Below, piece after piece: positions 26,330 through 34,483 of a stretch of 64,000 nucleotides of DNA (position 1 is the first letter of the stretch; each line of letters opens with the position of its first letter). Under the pieces are notes generated by a model that saw only the letters and a list, made by a program, of their open reading frames with translations, did no database searches and had not been told where the DNA came from. A program made the position numbers and the translations under genes. The DNA is taken from contig NZ_FNBN01000003.1 in the NCBI RefSeq assembly GCF_900102545.1, positions 1,231,461-1,295,460 on the forward strand, given 5' to 3'. The stretch is from Chitinophaga filiformis. Its GTDB lineage: Bacteria; Bacteroidota; Bacteroidia; Chitinophagales; Chitinophagaceae.

Positions 26330-26911
26330 TTACACCTCGATCAAATGCGCTGTACAATTATACAGCTCACATTCCCACTGGTCATCATTCACCGTAAATC
26401 GGGTAACAGAGGTATTTTTAAGATTGCTATCCTGTGTAAGTGTAGGCGCCAGTTTACGCAGCAGATGACGGATAAAACTGCCATGGCTCACGATGAGAAT
26501 ATGTTTTCCGGCATGTTCCTTCAGCAGCTGATCCAGGAAATCCATGCCACGGCCCAGTACGGATTGCTCGGTTTCCATACCCAGTTCCAGCTGTCGCCAG
26601 CCTGCACCCCAGCGGGCAATCCTGTCAGCCTCGGTAGTACCTTCGGTTTGTCCGCCGGATACTTCCATGAGGCGTTTATCCTGGCGTACATCCATAATAC
26701 CCAGTCCGGCAGCGATGATCTCGCCGGTTTGTCTTGCGCGTGATAACTGACTGGTGAAGATCAGGTCCCAATGTTCGTCAGAAAGGCGGATAGCCAGTTT
26801 GCGGGCCTGTTCAAGTCCTTCCGGGTCCAGAGGAATATCTGTGCTGCCCTGCATTTTCCCTTCTTTGTTCCATGCAGTACTTCCGTGACGGATCAGGGCT
26901 ATACGTGTCAT
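26330..26911 (-). CDS. Histidine phosphatase superfamily protein (phosphoglycerate-mutase-like)
   Basis: 193 aa. The catalytic motif RHGSTAWN puts the phospho-accepting His at residue 9. Then come GSTDIPLDPEGLEQARKLA, the second-site arginine region FTSQLSRARQTGEII, and the C-terminal HGSFIRHLL with the second active-site His. It is the size of CobC/GpmB-type phosphatases. The substrate is unknown and no cobalamin genes are nearby. Confidence 0.92.
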   Translation of the reverse strand: MTRIALIRHGSTAWNKEGKMQGSTDIPLDPEGLEQARKLAIRLSDEHWDLIFTSQLSRARQTGEIIAAGLGIMDVRQDKRLMEVSGGQTEGTTEADRIARWGAGWRQLELGMETEQSVLGRGMDFLDQLLKEHAGKHILIVSHGSFIRHLLRKLAPTLTQDSNLKNTSVTRFTVNDDQWECELYNCTAHLIEV

Positions 26912-26971
26912 AAGGCACTCTTATCTGTTGGTTGCCGCAAATATACGCAGAGAATGCCAGTAATGAAAGCT

Positions 26972-27640
26972 TCACAGCAGTTCAGCCTCACTGATCAGGT
27001 TATTTTTCAGTGCAAATACCACTACGCCGGCTGTATTTTTCACATTCATTTTTTCCAGTATGCGGGTCCGGTGTCCTTCTACGGTGCGCTTGCTGAGGAA
27101 AATCTTTTCACCTATTTCCTGGGCGGTAAACTGCTGGCAGATGAGACGGATGATCTCTTTCTCACGGTCGGTGAATGTAACAGGGGTATTATCGCGTGAG
27201 GGGTTAAAACGGCTTCTGACGATCATAGAAGCCAGCTTGGCAGAGGTTTGCCTGCAGTAGAAGATATTGTCTTCGTATACGCTGTTGATGGCCTCAATGA
27301 TCTCCTGTTTGTCGGCATTCTTTAACAGGTAACCTTTGGCGCCGGCTTCCAGCATTTCGACGATCAGTTCTTCTTCATCAAACATGGACAGGGCGATAAT
27401 CCTGATATGAGGCAACCGCTGCAAGAGGGTACGGGTGGCCGTAATACCATCCATTAAAGGCATCTTCAGATCTGTCATGACTACATCTGCTTCGACAGTT
27501 TCAAGTAGTTCCAGTAATTCCCTCCCGTTGTTGGCTTGTCCTACAAGGGTAATATCAGGTTGCCTCGAAAGCATTAGTGCGAGTCCGTCACGGAAAATTT
27601 CATGATCGTCAGCTATCACTAATCTAATGTCGTGATTCAT
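26972..27640 (-). CDS. NarL/FixJ-type response regulator (second pair)
   Basis: 222 aa. The receiver has Asp11-Asp12, phospho-acceptor Asp57 (VVMTDLKMP) and GYLLKN. The LuxR HTH is at about 155-215 (FTDREKEIIRLICQQFTAQEIGEKIFLSKRTVEGHRTRIL). It lies 59 bp downstream of its kinase gene and is transcribed in the same direction. It is similar in design to the regulator at 24.2 kb and may be a paralogue. Confidence 0.93.
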   Translation of the reverse strand: MNHDIRLVIADDHEIFRDGLALMLSRQPDITLVGQANNGRELLELLETVEADVVMTDLKMPLMDGITATRTLLQRLPHIRIIALSMFDEEELIVEMLEAGAKGYLLKNADKQEIIEAINSVYEDNIFYCRQTSAKLASMIVRSRFNPSRDNTPVTFTDREKEIIRLICQQFTAQEIGEKIFLSKRTVEGHRTRILEKMNVKNTAGVVVFALKNNLISEAELL

Positions 27641-27699
27641 TGAATGTAAGAATTGGGGTACGGAGTTGTCTCTCTGAAATTTCAGTGTATAAAGTTACA

Positions 27700-28440
27700 T
27701 TATCCCTCGGGAATTTTTACGAAATAGTTGGTACCCTGGCCGGGTATGGAATCAATGGATAAGGAGCCACCCAGAATATCGGTACGGATGGCCAGGCTTT
27801 TCATTCCCAGTCCGGACGATTCAGTCCTGGCTTTTTTAACATCAAATCCGATCCCGTTTTCTTTGATCAATACCAGGTAAAAGCCATGCTCCCTGGTCAA
27901 TGCAATCTGCAGCTGTGTGGCTTTTGCATGCTTCAGCGTGTTGTGGGCAATCTCCTGAATGATGCGGAAAATATGGATCTCTTTTTCCGGCGGAATATTG
28001 ATCTTCCCTGAAGTATGGAACTTTATTTCCAAAGGCTGCTTATCGGATAATTGTCTGATAAATTCGTGTAGTGCTTCCGTCAGTCCTTTGCGCTCCAGTG
28101 TGGCAGGCAGGAGATTGTGCGAGATCTGCCGGAGACCGCGGATCACTTCATCAATGTAACCAGACGATTTTGCAATAACCTGCTGATCCCGTTCATCAGT
28201 TACAATGATACTGTGAATGTTCAGTTTGATGGTGGATAACAAAGGTCCCATACTGTCATGCAGATCTGCTGCGATCCTTTTCCGCTCATTCTCCAGGATG
28301 GTAATCTCGGCTGTAATACGCTCCCGCTGCAACTGTATGTAACGGCGGTGATATAATACGATGGATACCACGAAGAAGAGGATAATGACCGCAATCAGCA
28401 CCGAAATGAATATCGTGATATAGAATATTTTATCGTCCAT
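27700..28440 (-). CDS. Sensor histidine kinase with altered G1 box
   Basis: 246 aa. An N-terminal membrane helix (about 7-30) and a short coiled coil lead to the phospho-acceptor His61 in RKRIAADLHDSMGPLLST (HisKA_3). The HATPase domain has EIAHNTLKHAKAT as N-box. The G1 box reads KENGIGF, with Glu where most kinases have Asp (DNGxGF); the following SSGLGMKSLAIRTDILGG is intact. Like its neighbour it has no visible sensor domain. It sits in a minus-strand run with a membrane protein and a small exported protein. Confidence 0.9.
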   Translation of the reverse strand: MDDKIFYITIFISVLIAVIILFFVVSIVLYHRRYIQLQRERITAEITILENERKRIAADLHDSMGPLLSTIKLNIHSIIVTDERDQQVIAKSSGYIDEVIRGLRQISHNLLPATLERKGLTEALHEFIRQLSDKQPLEIKFHTSGKINIPPEKEIHIFRIIQEIAHNTLKHAKATQLQIALTREHGFYLVLIKENGIGFDVKKARTESSGLGMKSLAIRTDILGGSLSIDSIPGQGTNYFVKIPEG

Positions 28441-28478
28441 GGGGTATAATCATTTTGAGGCATCAGGTGCCGGCAATG

Positions 28479-29195
28479 CTATGCATCAAAATGTTTGTTA
28501 AAGTAGTAGGATGATTTAACAGGTATGCATAAAACTGCTATAGCATAGATCAAATTTACAAAAGCGTTGATATAATTAAACATAAAAATGATCCGTAAGG
28601 ACAGTACCGTATCCGACCCGATAAACAGGGACGCCTCATAAATGATCTGGTATATAAAGAGAATGATAAATCCCAGGCAGACAAGGAAACGGGCATTCCG
28701 GAAAAGTGACTTGTTATCTTTTACGATGAGGTAGTTGATCTCATTAATGCTGAGCAGCACGGTTACAAAGGCATAGGTGACGCGGAAATAGGGACTGAAA
28801 GTTTCTATTTTATTGAAGATGATATTTTCAATGATCCAGACAGCGGCAAATCCAAACAGCAATCCGATAAAGAGCGGCCGCTTTCGTTTTAGTGTACCCC
28901 ATACAAAGAACTGGTAGACGATCACAATAGACTCCGCCAGTCCGTAAAGGTTCGACGGAACGGCATTGCTGGTTTCCAGTACGCTGATACAAATGAAACT
29001 GATCGTTTCTGAAAGGAAAGCCAGCGAGAGGAGCAGGAGAAAGGGCTGAAAGCTTGGAACCGTTTTGTTAAAGCGTATCAGCCCTATCGCTAAAGGAATA
29101 ACCACCAGCTGGCTTACCAGAAAAGCGCCTAAATTATTCATCAGGAACAGGATGATAACGGTAATTATAATTTGGCTTTGCAGAGTGGCGGACAA
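28479..29195 (-). CDS. Polytopic membrane protein of unknown function
   Basis: 238 aa with about seven hydrophobic segments (for example IIITVIILFLM, QLVVIPLAIGLI, FLLLLSLAFLSETISFICI, FIGLLFGFAAVWIIENI, FLVCLGFIILFIYQIIYEASLF and FNYINAFVNLIYAIAVLCI). I recognise no family. It starts 31 bp inside the upstream gene and ends 39 bp before the second histidine kinase, so it could be a membrane partner supplying the signal that the kinase lacks. This role is inference only. Confidence 0.75.
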   Translation of the reverse strand: MSATLQSQIIITVIILFLMNNLGAFLVSQLVVIPLAIGLIRFNKTVPSFQPFLLLLSLAFLSETISFICISVLETSNAVPSNLYGLAESIVIVYQFFVWGTLKRKRPLFIGLLFGFAAVWIIENIIFNKIETFSPYFRVTYAFVTVLLSINEINYLIVKDNKSLFRNARFLVCLGFIILFIYQIIYEASLFIGSDTVLSLRIIFMFNYINAFVNLIYAIAVLCIPVKSSYYFNKHFDA

Positions 29196-29677
29196 CGCTG
29201 ACCACTTTCCATGGCCTGTTCAAGATTGGCAGCTCTGGCCGGCTGTATACCTGGTATAATAGCCGCTTTATCGCGCGATACCAGTGTGGTGAGAATGTCG
29301 GTACCGGAAGAATCCACCGGCAGCAATATCATTCTTACCTGGCCTTTTTCATCCTTACCCATGTAGATACGGAGGCCTTGAGCGCCTTTGGCATTGAGTA
29401 TGGCAGCAATGGCATGCCGGTTAAAAGTTTCCCCCTCAGGAATATTGAATGCGCTATCAAGATAGTTGCCGGGTAACTTACTCTGGAGTTCTTTTCTTCC
29501 GGTGAGGAAACCCTGACGCAGACGGCGGGCTTCATCGATCGGAATCACATGTTCAAGGGCTTTAACTTTATCCAGCGGAATGTCCCTTTGCTGATCATCA
29601 TGATGAGGGGTACATTTTGTAAGTGCTGCTATGAGGACGGCAGCAGAAAAGAAACGTAGAAAATTACGATGCTCCAT
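29165..29677 (-). CDS. Exported or lipid-anchored hypothetical protein
   Basis: 170 aa. An N-terminal hydrophobic segment ends in AALTKC, a poor lipobox because of Lys at -1, so lipidation is doubtful. The mature part has ALEHVIPIDEARRLRQGF, FNRHAIAAILNAKGAQGLRIYMGKDEKGQVRMILLPVD and a Cys pair near the end (CPPLCKAKL). Similar small proteins occur in Chitinophagaceae, but I know no function. It is the first gene of the run to the second two-component pair and overlaps the next gene by 31 bp. Confidence 0.7.
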   Translation of the reverse strand: MEHRNFLRFFSAAVLIAALTKCTPHHDDQQRDIPLDKVKALEHVIPIDEARRLRQGFLTGRKELQSKLPGNYLDSAFNIPEGETFNRHAIAAILNAKGAQGLRIYMGKDEKGQVRMILLPVDSSGTDILTTLVSRDKAAIIPGIQPARAANLEQAMESGQRCPPLCKAKL

Positions 29678-29931
29678 AAATAGCGGTTTTATGATGATTG
29701 AATATGTAAGCTACCAGATAACACCGGAAATGGGCCGGGTAAAAATGCTGAAAATAAAACGTATAAATACCTGATATATACTCGTGCTCGTGACAGTGCG
29801 TGAAATCATCGTGATGTAATGGGGTGTTGCTGATGCGCTAAAGATAAAGCAAAAAAACGGACCACCGGAACCGGGCCAGAATATCGAAAAAATTATAATA
29901 TCTGGTACTTATACAAGTAGTGGTTCTGAGT

Positions 29932-29939
29932 TATTTTTG
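29932..29939 (+). promoter_or_regulatory. Possible -7 element (TATTTTTG) before the MarR-like gene
   Basis: TATTTTTG matches TAnnTTTG and lies 21 bp upstream of the ATG at 29961. A TTG at the usual -33 spacing is not evident. The rest of the 280-bp gap upstream shows nothing I can name. Confidence 0.4.
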
Positions 29940-29960
29940 CGCTCCTTTTGAACATTGACA

Positions 29961-30575
29961 ATGGAAAAAACATCAGGGTTCAGTCCTGAGCAGCAATTGA
30001 CCTCGCTTGATGCGCGGTTGTTACTATCCTTACAAAGGCTCAGCGACATGTTAAAAGCTATCCAGTGGGAACAGGCAAGGATCCTGGGAATCACACCCTT
30101 ACAATTACAGATATTGCTTTTCACCGGGCATCATACTGCTGCAGTCAACAAAGTAGCGTACATCGCTATGGAACTGCAATTGAGCCGTCCCACCATCAGC
30201 GATGCGGCTGCTGCGCTGGTCAGCAAAGGACTGCTGCGTATTGAGAAAGACCTGAAAGACAAACGCAGTTATTCCTTCCTGCTTACAGATGCAGGCCTGG
30301 AAGTACTGGAGCAGGCTGAAAAGTATACAGAAGATCTGTATGCGATAGTAGGGAAGAAACCTTCACGGGAGAAAATGCATCTTTACCAGTCTGTTTATAC
30401 GATTATCGCCGGACTGAGTAATGAAAAAGGTGGGATGCAGCGTATGTGCTTCAACTGCGCTCACTATGAAGGAAACAGGAAAAGACAACACGGATGCCGC
30501 CTGATGCAAAGGAAACTGGCATCGGCAGAATTGCAGATAGATTGTCTGCATCATTCCACCTTATCCTGGCCATAA
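29961..30575 (+). CDS. MarR-family winged-helix regulator with Cys-rich C-terminus
   Basis: About 204 aa from ATG 29961; a TTG six bases earlier is also in frame. The winged helix covers about 40-110 (ITPLQLQILLFTGHH, VAYIAMELQLSRPTISDAAAALVSKGLLRIEKDLKDKRSYSFLLTDAG). An unusual C-terminal extension carries four cysteines in RMCFNCAHYEGNRKRQHGCRLMQ and DCLHH, which could bind metal or an Fe-S cluster or act as a redox sensor. It is convergent with the MocR-like gene. Confidence 0.85.
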   Translation: MEKTSGFSPEQQLTSLDARLLLSLQRLSDMLKAIQWEQARILGITPLQLQILLFTGHHTAAVNKVAYIAMELQLSRPTISDAAAALVSKGLLRIEKDLKDKRSYSFLLTDAGLEVLEQAEKYTEDLYAIVGKKPSREKMHLYQSVYTIIAGLSNEKGGMQRMCFNCAHYEGNRKRQHGCRLMQRKLASAELQIDCLHHSTLSWP

Positions 30576-30613
30576 AGAACAGCAATATCATATTAATATC
30601 CGATAGAGGATGT

Positions 30614-32071
30614 TTATAGCTGCTGAATTACCTTTGCCAGCTTTCCTAGTCCTTTAATGATCAGGGGTTCCTGCAGCGATGCATAACCCAGTCTCAGACC
30701 CTTGATGCTGCTGTGCTGTGGAGTATAATAACTCAGAGGATTGACCATGTTCATTCCGGCCGACTGTACCTTTCGGAGCAACTGTTCCGCTTCTACCGCT
30801 TTATGTAACTGAAGCCAGATGGCCAGTCCTCCCTGCGGACGCATGTAATGTGCCTGCCCTGCAAAGATGGAATGTATAATACTGTTGGCCAGTTCCAGTC
30901 TTTTCATATATACATACCTGGTATTATGGATATGCCTGCGGATATCACCCGCCGCCATGAGATTGGCAATAGCCTGTTGTAATACAGGATCGCCTTCATG
31001 CTCCACAATACTACGGTATGCAGACAGGGAGCTGATAAAAGCCGCTGGTCCGCATACAAAGCTGATAGGTAGTGTATGCATGACCGATCCTATATAAATA
31101 ACATTATCCGCATGCTCCATACCCGCCAGCGGAATATGGTGTGTGTGAAAGTGATACTCGTGGTCATAATCATCTTCTATAATCACGAAGTTGTATTGTT
31201 TACTTAATGCCAGTAATTCCCTGCGCTTTTCCGGTGAGAGAGTTGTAGTGGTAGGGTACTGGTGATGTGGCGTAATATACAGCGCCTTTAACGGTGTGGT
31301 GCGACAACAGGCTTCCAGCTCCTCAATATTGATTCCATCCGGACCGGAAGGAATGTAATGCAGTTGTGCCCCGGCTACCTTAAAGGCGTGCCATGCAGGC
31401 TGATAACCGGGATGCTCAACGGCTACATGATCTCCCGGCAATAACAGGGTCTGCGCCGTCAGGTACAGGGCCATCTGCATGCCATGGGTGATGCAGATAT
31501 TCTCCGTAGTGACTGCCAGTCCCCGGTCATTATTCAACATGGTATTCACTTCCTGTAACAGCAGTTCATTCCCTCGCTCGGTATTATTACTGAATATCTG
31601 TCGCTGGTTTTCCTGTTGGAATAATCGCCGGCATTCCCTGCTGATCTCGGCAACAGGGATCAGGTTCAGGTCAGGACGACCGTCGTCAAATATGATATCG
31701 TAATTACCGCTGGGATTGGATGGAGAAAGGGAGATGTTCACATGACGGAAAGGGATATGCAAAGAGGGCTTCGGAGGAGCTTCCTGTCCTGGTGGTCCCT
31801 TTTGGCCCGCGGGCATACTGTCGCTTACCCGTGTACCGCTCTTATAATGGGAAGTAAGCCACCCTGCAGCGGTAAGCTGGTCGTATGCAAGAATAATCGT
31901 ATTCCTGTTCACTTTTAATTGCTGAGCCAGCACGCGCGAGCCTGGTAGTAAAGCGCCGGGGAGCAGTCTTCCCCGCATTATTTCATTGATGATATACGCT
32001 TTGATCTGTTGGTATATAGGCTCTTTGCTGTTAAACGACAGCTGGATCTGCACATGTCTGTAACTCTTCAT
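30614..32071 (-). CDS. MocR/PdxR-type regulator lacking the PLP-binding lysine
   Basis: About 485 aa from ATG 32071. An N-terminal GntR winged helix (EPIYQQIKAYIINEIMRGRLLPGALLPGSRVLAQQLKVNRNTI) is joined to a class I aminotransferase-like domain with ITHGMQMALYLTAQTLLLPGDHV, EHPGYQPAW, PHHQYPTTTTLS and IIEDDYDHEYHF. Where MocR proteins have GSFSKTLFP, this one has GSVMHTLP, so His (about residue 332) replaces the Schiff-base lysine. It may bind PLP without covalent linkage, another ligand, or none. It is divergent from the ArsR gene. Confidence 0.88.
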   Translation of the reverse strand: MKSYRHVQIQLSFNSKEPIYQQIKAYIINEIMRGRLLPGALLPGSRVLAQQLKVNRNTIILAYDQLTAAGWLTSHYKSGTRVSDSMPAGQKGPPGQEAPPKPSLHIPFRHVNISLSPSNPSGNYDIIFDDGRPDLNLIPVAEISRECRRLFQQENQRQIFSNNTERGNELLLQEVNTMLNNDRGLAVTTENICITHGMQMALYLTAQTLLLPGDHVAVEHPGYQPAWHAFKVAGAQLHYIPSGPDGINIEELEACCRTTPLKALYITPHHQYPTTTTLSPEKRRELLALSKQYNFVIIEDDYDHEYHFHTHHIPLAGMEHADNVIYIGSVMHTLPISFVCGPAAFISSLSAYRSIVEHEGDPVLQQAIANLMAAGDIRRHIHNTRYVYMKRLELANSIIHSIFAGQAHYMRPQGGLAIWLQLHKAVEAEQLLRKVQSAGMNMVNPLSYYTPQHSSIKGLRLGYASLQEPLIIKGLGKLAKVIQQL

Positions 32072-32217
32072 AGCTGGCAATAAGGTAATCCTTTCATATA
32101 CGCAAGGCTACAGCAGACGGTTGTTAATTTTTGTTAATGGAAAAAATAAATATTGGTATGAGCCCGCTAACGGCTGTCGGATTTTCGCAGACATTGAAAA
32201 ATATCTATTTTTACAGA

Positions 32218-32487
32218 ATGGATGCAGTTACGATAGAGAAAGCAGCAAATGCTATTGCTGATAAGCACCGGTTATCCATTATACTGGCAGCGTCCCGGCA
32301 ATCCGCTATTCAGTGTTGTGAAATTACAGAGCTTACCGGTTTGTCACAACCCACTGTGTCTCACCACATTAAGATCCTGGTAGATAGTGGGCTACTCATA
32401 TATGACAAAACCGGCCGGAATGTTCAGTTAACCATTAATAAGGAGATGATGAAATTCCTCTCTTCCTTTTTCGGACAACTAAGCTGA
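32218..32487 (+). CDS. ArsR-family winged-helix regulator
   Basis: 89 aa from ATG 32218, where the ArsR fold begins (MDAVTIEKAANAIADKHRLSIILAAS). The recognition helix is LTGLSQPTVSHHIKILVDSGLL and a beta-wing YDKTGRNVQLTI follows. An upstream in-frame ATG at 32137 would add 27 residues with no resemblance to the family, and a TATTTTTA box lies just before 32218, so the short form is preferred. No metal-binding Cys pair is visible, so it is not an arsenic or cadmium sensor of the classic type. It lies just upstream of the TetR promoter. Confidence 0.82.
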   Translation: MDAVTIEKAANAIADKHRLSIILAASRQSAIQCCEITELTGLSQPTVSHHIKILVDSGLLIYDKTGRNVQLTINKEMMKFLSSFFGQLS

Positions 32488-32500
32488 TTTTATTTTTGTT

Positions 32501-32531
32501 TTGGTAGATTGATACCTACCTATTACCTTTG
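32501..32531 (+). promoter_or_regulatory. Promoter of the TetR gene
   Basis: TTG (32501-32503), a 20-bp spacer and TACCTTTG (32524-32531) fit the Bacteroidota TTG-N-TAnnTTTG promoter. The -7 box directly abuts the palindromic operator, as expected for autorepression. Confidence 0.75.
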
Positions 32532-32549
32532 TTTAACCAAATGGTTAAA
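32532..32549. promoter_or_regulatory. TetR-type palindromic operator, site 1
   Basis: TTTAACCA-AA-TGGTTAAA, perfect 8-bp arms around AA, lies between the -7 box and the tetR start. The same core recurs before tolC, which points to control by this TetR protein. Confidence 0.8.
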
Positions 32550-32562
32550 TCAAGTAGTTTAA

Positions 32563-33171
32563 ATGGCAAAAGAAAGAAACACAGAGGAATTGATTATAGA
32601 AGCCGCCAAAAAGATATTTATAAAACGCGGCCTGGCTGGTGCACGCATGCAGGATATTGCAGATGAAGCGGGTATTAACAAGGCCATGTTGCATTATTAT
32701 TACCGGAACAAGGAAAAGCTGTTTGAAATAGTATTTAATGAAGCTTTTTCAAAGATGATGGGAAGGCTGGGCAATATCCTGACCAAGCCTATGCCACTGG
32801 AAGAGAAGATCAGAATGCTGGTAGAAAATTATATTACCAATATCGCGGAAACGCCATATCTGCCCATCTTCGTATTGAATGAAATCAATCAGCAGCCGGA
32901 GATGATGGTGAAAAAAATAAGCTCACAGCCGGCATTCCCCGATATTATGCTCTTTATGAAAGAAATAATCGAGGCAGGTAAAAAGGGTACTATTAAAGAG
33001 GTCAGCCCGGTGCAGTTATTCATGAATATAGTATCCATGTGCATCTTTCCCTTTGTGGCAAGGCCACTCATACAAGGGGTTTTTCAACAGGACAGTGTAC
33101 AGTTTGATATGCTGATAGAAGAACGTAAAAAACTGGTAGGAGATGTTATCATTTCCTGGTTAAAGCCTTAG
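32563..33171 (+). CDS. TetR/AcrR-family repressor of the adjacent efflux operon
   Basis: 202 aa. The N-terminal HTH is typical: IIEAAKKIFIKRGLAGARMQDIADEAGINKAMLHYYYRNKEKLFEIVF (about 10-57). The C-terminal ligand domain is helical and variable, ending in a stretch seen in Bacteroidota TetR proteins next to TolC/HlyD/ABC genes (MCIFPFVARPLIQGVF). The operator core TTAACCAAATGGTTAA occurs before this gene and again before tolC, so it most likely represses both. A terminator overlaps its stop codon. Confidence 0.92.
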   Translation: MAKERNTEELIIEAAKKIFIKRGLAGARMQDIADEAGINKAMLHYYYRNKEKLFEIVFNEAFSKMMGRLGNILTKPMPLEEKIRMLVENYITNIAETPYLPIFVLNEINQQPEMMVKKISSQPAFPDIMLFMKEIIEAGKKGTIKEVSPVQLFMNIVSMCIFPFVARPLIQGVFQQDSVQFDMLIEERKKLVGDVIISWLKP

Positions 33172-33180
33172 GGCTTTTTT
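33162..33180 (+). terminator. Terminator overlapping the tetR stop codon
   Basis: AAAGCC-TTAG-GGCTTT followed by a run of T. The TAG stop lies in the loop. It separates tetR from the efflux genes, which therefore need their own promoter. Confidence 0.65.
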
Positions 33181-33191
33181 TTGAACTGTAA

Positions 33192-33207
33192 TTAACCAAA
33201 TGGTTAA
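33192..33207. promoter_or_regulatory. TetR-type palindromic operator, site 2, before tolC
   Basis: TTAACCA-AA-TGGTTAA repeats the core of site 1 exactly and lies 16 bp before the tolC-like ATG. A T-rich tract containing TTTG precedes it and may be the -33 region; the -7 box is not clear. Confidence 0.78.
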
Positions 33208-33223
33208 AATAAATAGTTAGCAA

Positions 33224-34465
33224 ATGATGAAGTATCTCGTATGGGCCATGCTGTTATGCACAACGCCCCTCATGGCGCAAACAAACCTGACCTTAGAGGA
33301 TTGTTACCAGCTGGCGCAAAAGAACTATCCGCTGATCAAGCAGCGGGAGCTGATCAGCAGGACCGGTAACTACACGGTGGCTAACGCTGCTAAGGGGTAT
33401 CTGCCGCAATTGAACTTCTCCGGTCAGGCTACTTACCAGTCGCAGGTAGTGGAGATTCCCTTTCCCGGTGCTCCTCAGTTAAGTAAAGACCAGTATAAGG
33501 TGCAGGCGGAAGTAACGCAGACCATTTTCGACGGTGGGAATATTCACTACCAGAAAGAGCTGAGTAAGGCCAATACCGCCATTCAGCAGCAACAACTGGA
33601 GGTGAACCTGTACAACATAAAGGATAGGGTAAGCCAGCTCTTTTTTGGTATCCTGCTGATCGACGAACAACTACGCCAGAACGAGTTGAGGATGGAAGAC
33701 ATCCGGAGCGGGATCCACAAAACCGAAGGTGCTGTCAGCAATGGTACTGCCCTGCGCAGTAGCCTGGATGAACTGAAAGCGGAATTGCTGAACGTTGAAC
33801 AGGCACAGGTGCAGTTGAAGGCCAGCCGGCAGGCCTACCTGCAGGTACTGGCACTGTTCATTAACCAGCCCCTGGATGATCAGACCCGGCTGACAAGGCC
33901 TGCGCCTACTACGATGCCCGCAGAAATCCGCCGGCCGGAACTGCTCTTGTATGACTACCAGCAGCGCAGTTATGATGTGCAGGAGAAACAGCTGAAGGTA
34001 AACTACCTGCCTAAGGTCAGCGCCTTTGTACAGGGAAGTTATGGGAGGCCTACGCTGAATTTTGTCAGCAACGAATTCGGCTTCTATGCCCTGGGCGGTA
34101 TCCGCTTCAGCTGGGGATTAGGCAGCCTTTATACAAATAAGAACAGCAGACAGATATTACGCATCAGCAAGCAGGACGTGGACGTACGCAAGGAGACATT
34201 CCTCTTCGATACAAAGCTTACTATGACCCGTCAACAGATTGAAGCCGCTCAGTATAGTGACCTTATTCATCAGGATGAAGAGATCATTGCACTGCGTACT
34301 TCCGTAAAAAAGGCGGCTGTAGCGCAACTGGAAAACGGGGTGATCACCTCACATGATTACATCAGTTATGTGAACGCTGAAAGCCAGGCCAGGCAAAACC
34401 TCATCCTGCATGAGATCCAGTTGCTGCAGGTACAATACAATAACAGAAACACATCCGGTAACTAA
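33224..34465 (+). CDS. TolC-family outer-membrane efflux protein
   Basis: 413 aa with a signal peptide ending PLMAQ. The mature start LTLEDCYQLAQKNYPLIKQ is the TolC-family repeat opening, and the long helical segments are rich in Gln, Glu and Ala (for example VSQLFFGILLIDEQLRQNELRMEDI). The second repeat contains the SHDYISYVNAESQARQNLILHEIQLL region. It forms the outer-membrane duct of the tripartite exporter encoded by the next five genes, and follows a TetR site. Confidence 0.92.
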   Translation: MMKYLVWAMLLCTTPLMAQTNLTLEDCYQLAQKNYPLIKQRELISRTGNYTVANAAKGYLPQLNFSGQATYQSQVVEIPFPGAPQLSKDQYKVQAEVTQTIFDGGNIHYQKELSKANTAIQQQQLEVNLYNIKDRVSQLFFGILLIDEQLRQNELRMEDIRSGIHKTEGAVSNGTALRSSLDELKAELLNVEQAQVQLKASRQAYLQVLALFINQPLDDQTRLTRPAPTTMPAEIRRPELLLYDYQQRSYDVQEKQLKVNYLPKVSAFVQGSYGRPTLNFVSNEFGFYALGGIRFSWGLGSLYTNKNSRQILRISKQDVDVRKETFLFDTKLTMTRQQIEAAQYSDLIHQDEEIIALRTSVKKAAVAQLENGVITSHDYISYVNAESQARQNLILHEIQLLQVQYNNRNTSGN

Positions 34466-34483
34466 TAAATCGTCGTTTGAGAT

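Noticed and set aside
25800..26357. A 185-aa protein on the minus strand
   Set aside because: The open frame is created by the GC-rich direct repeats and the hairpin; its two halves are copies of the same DNA and it has no family features.
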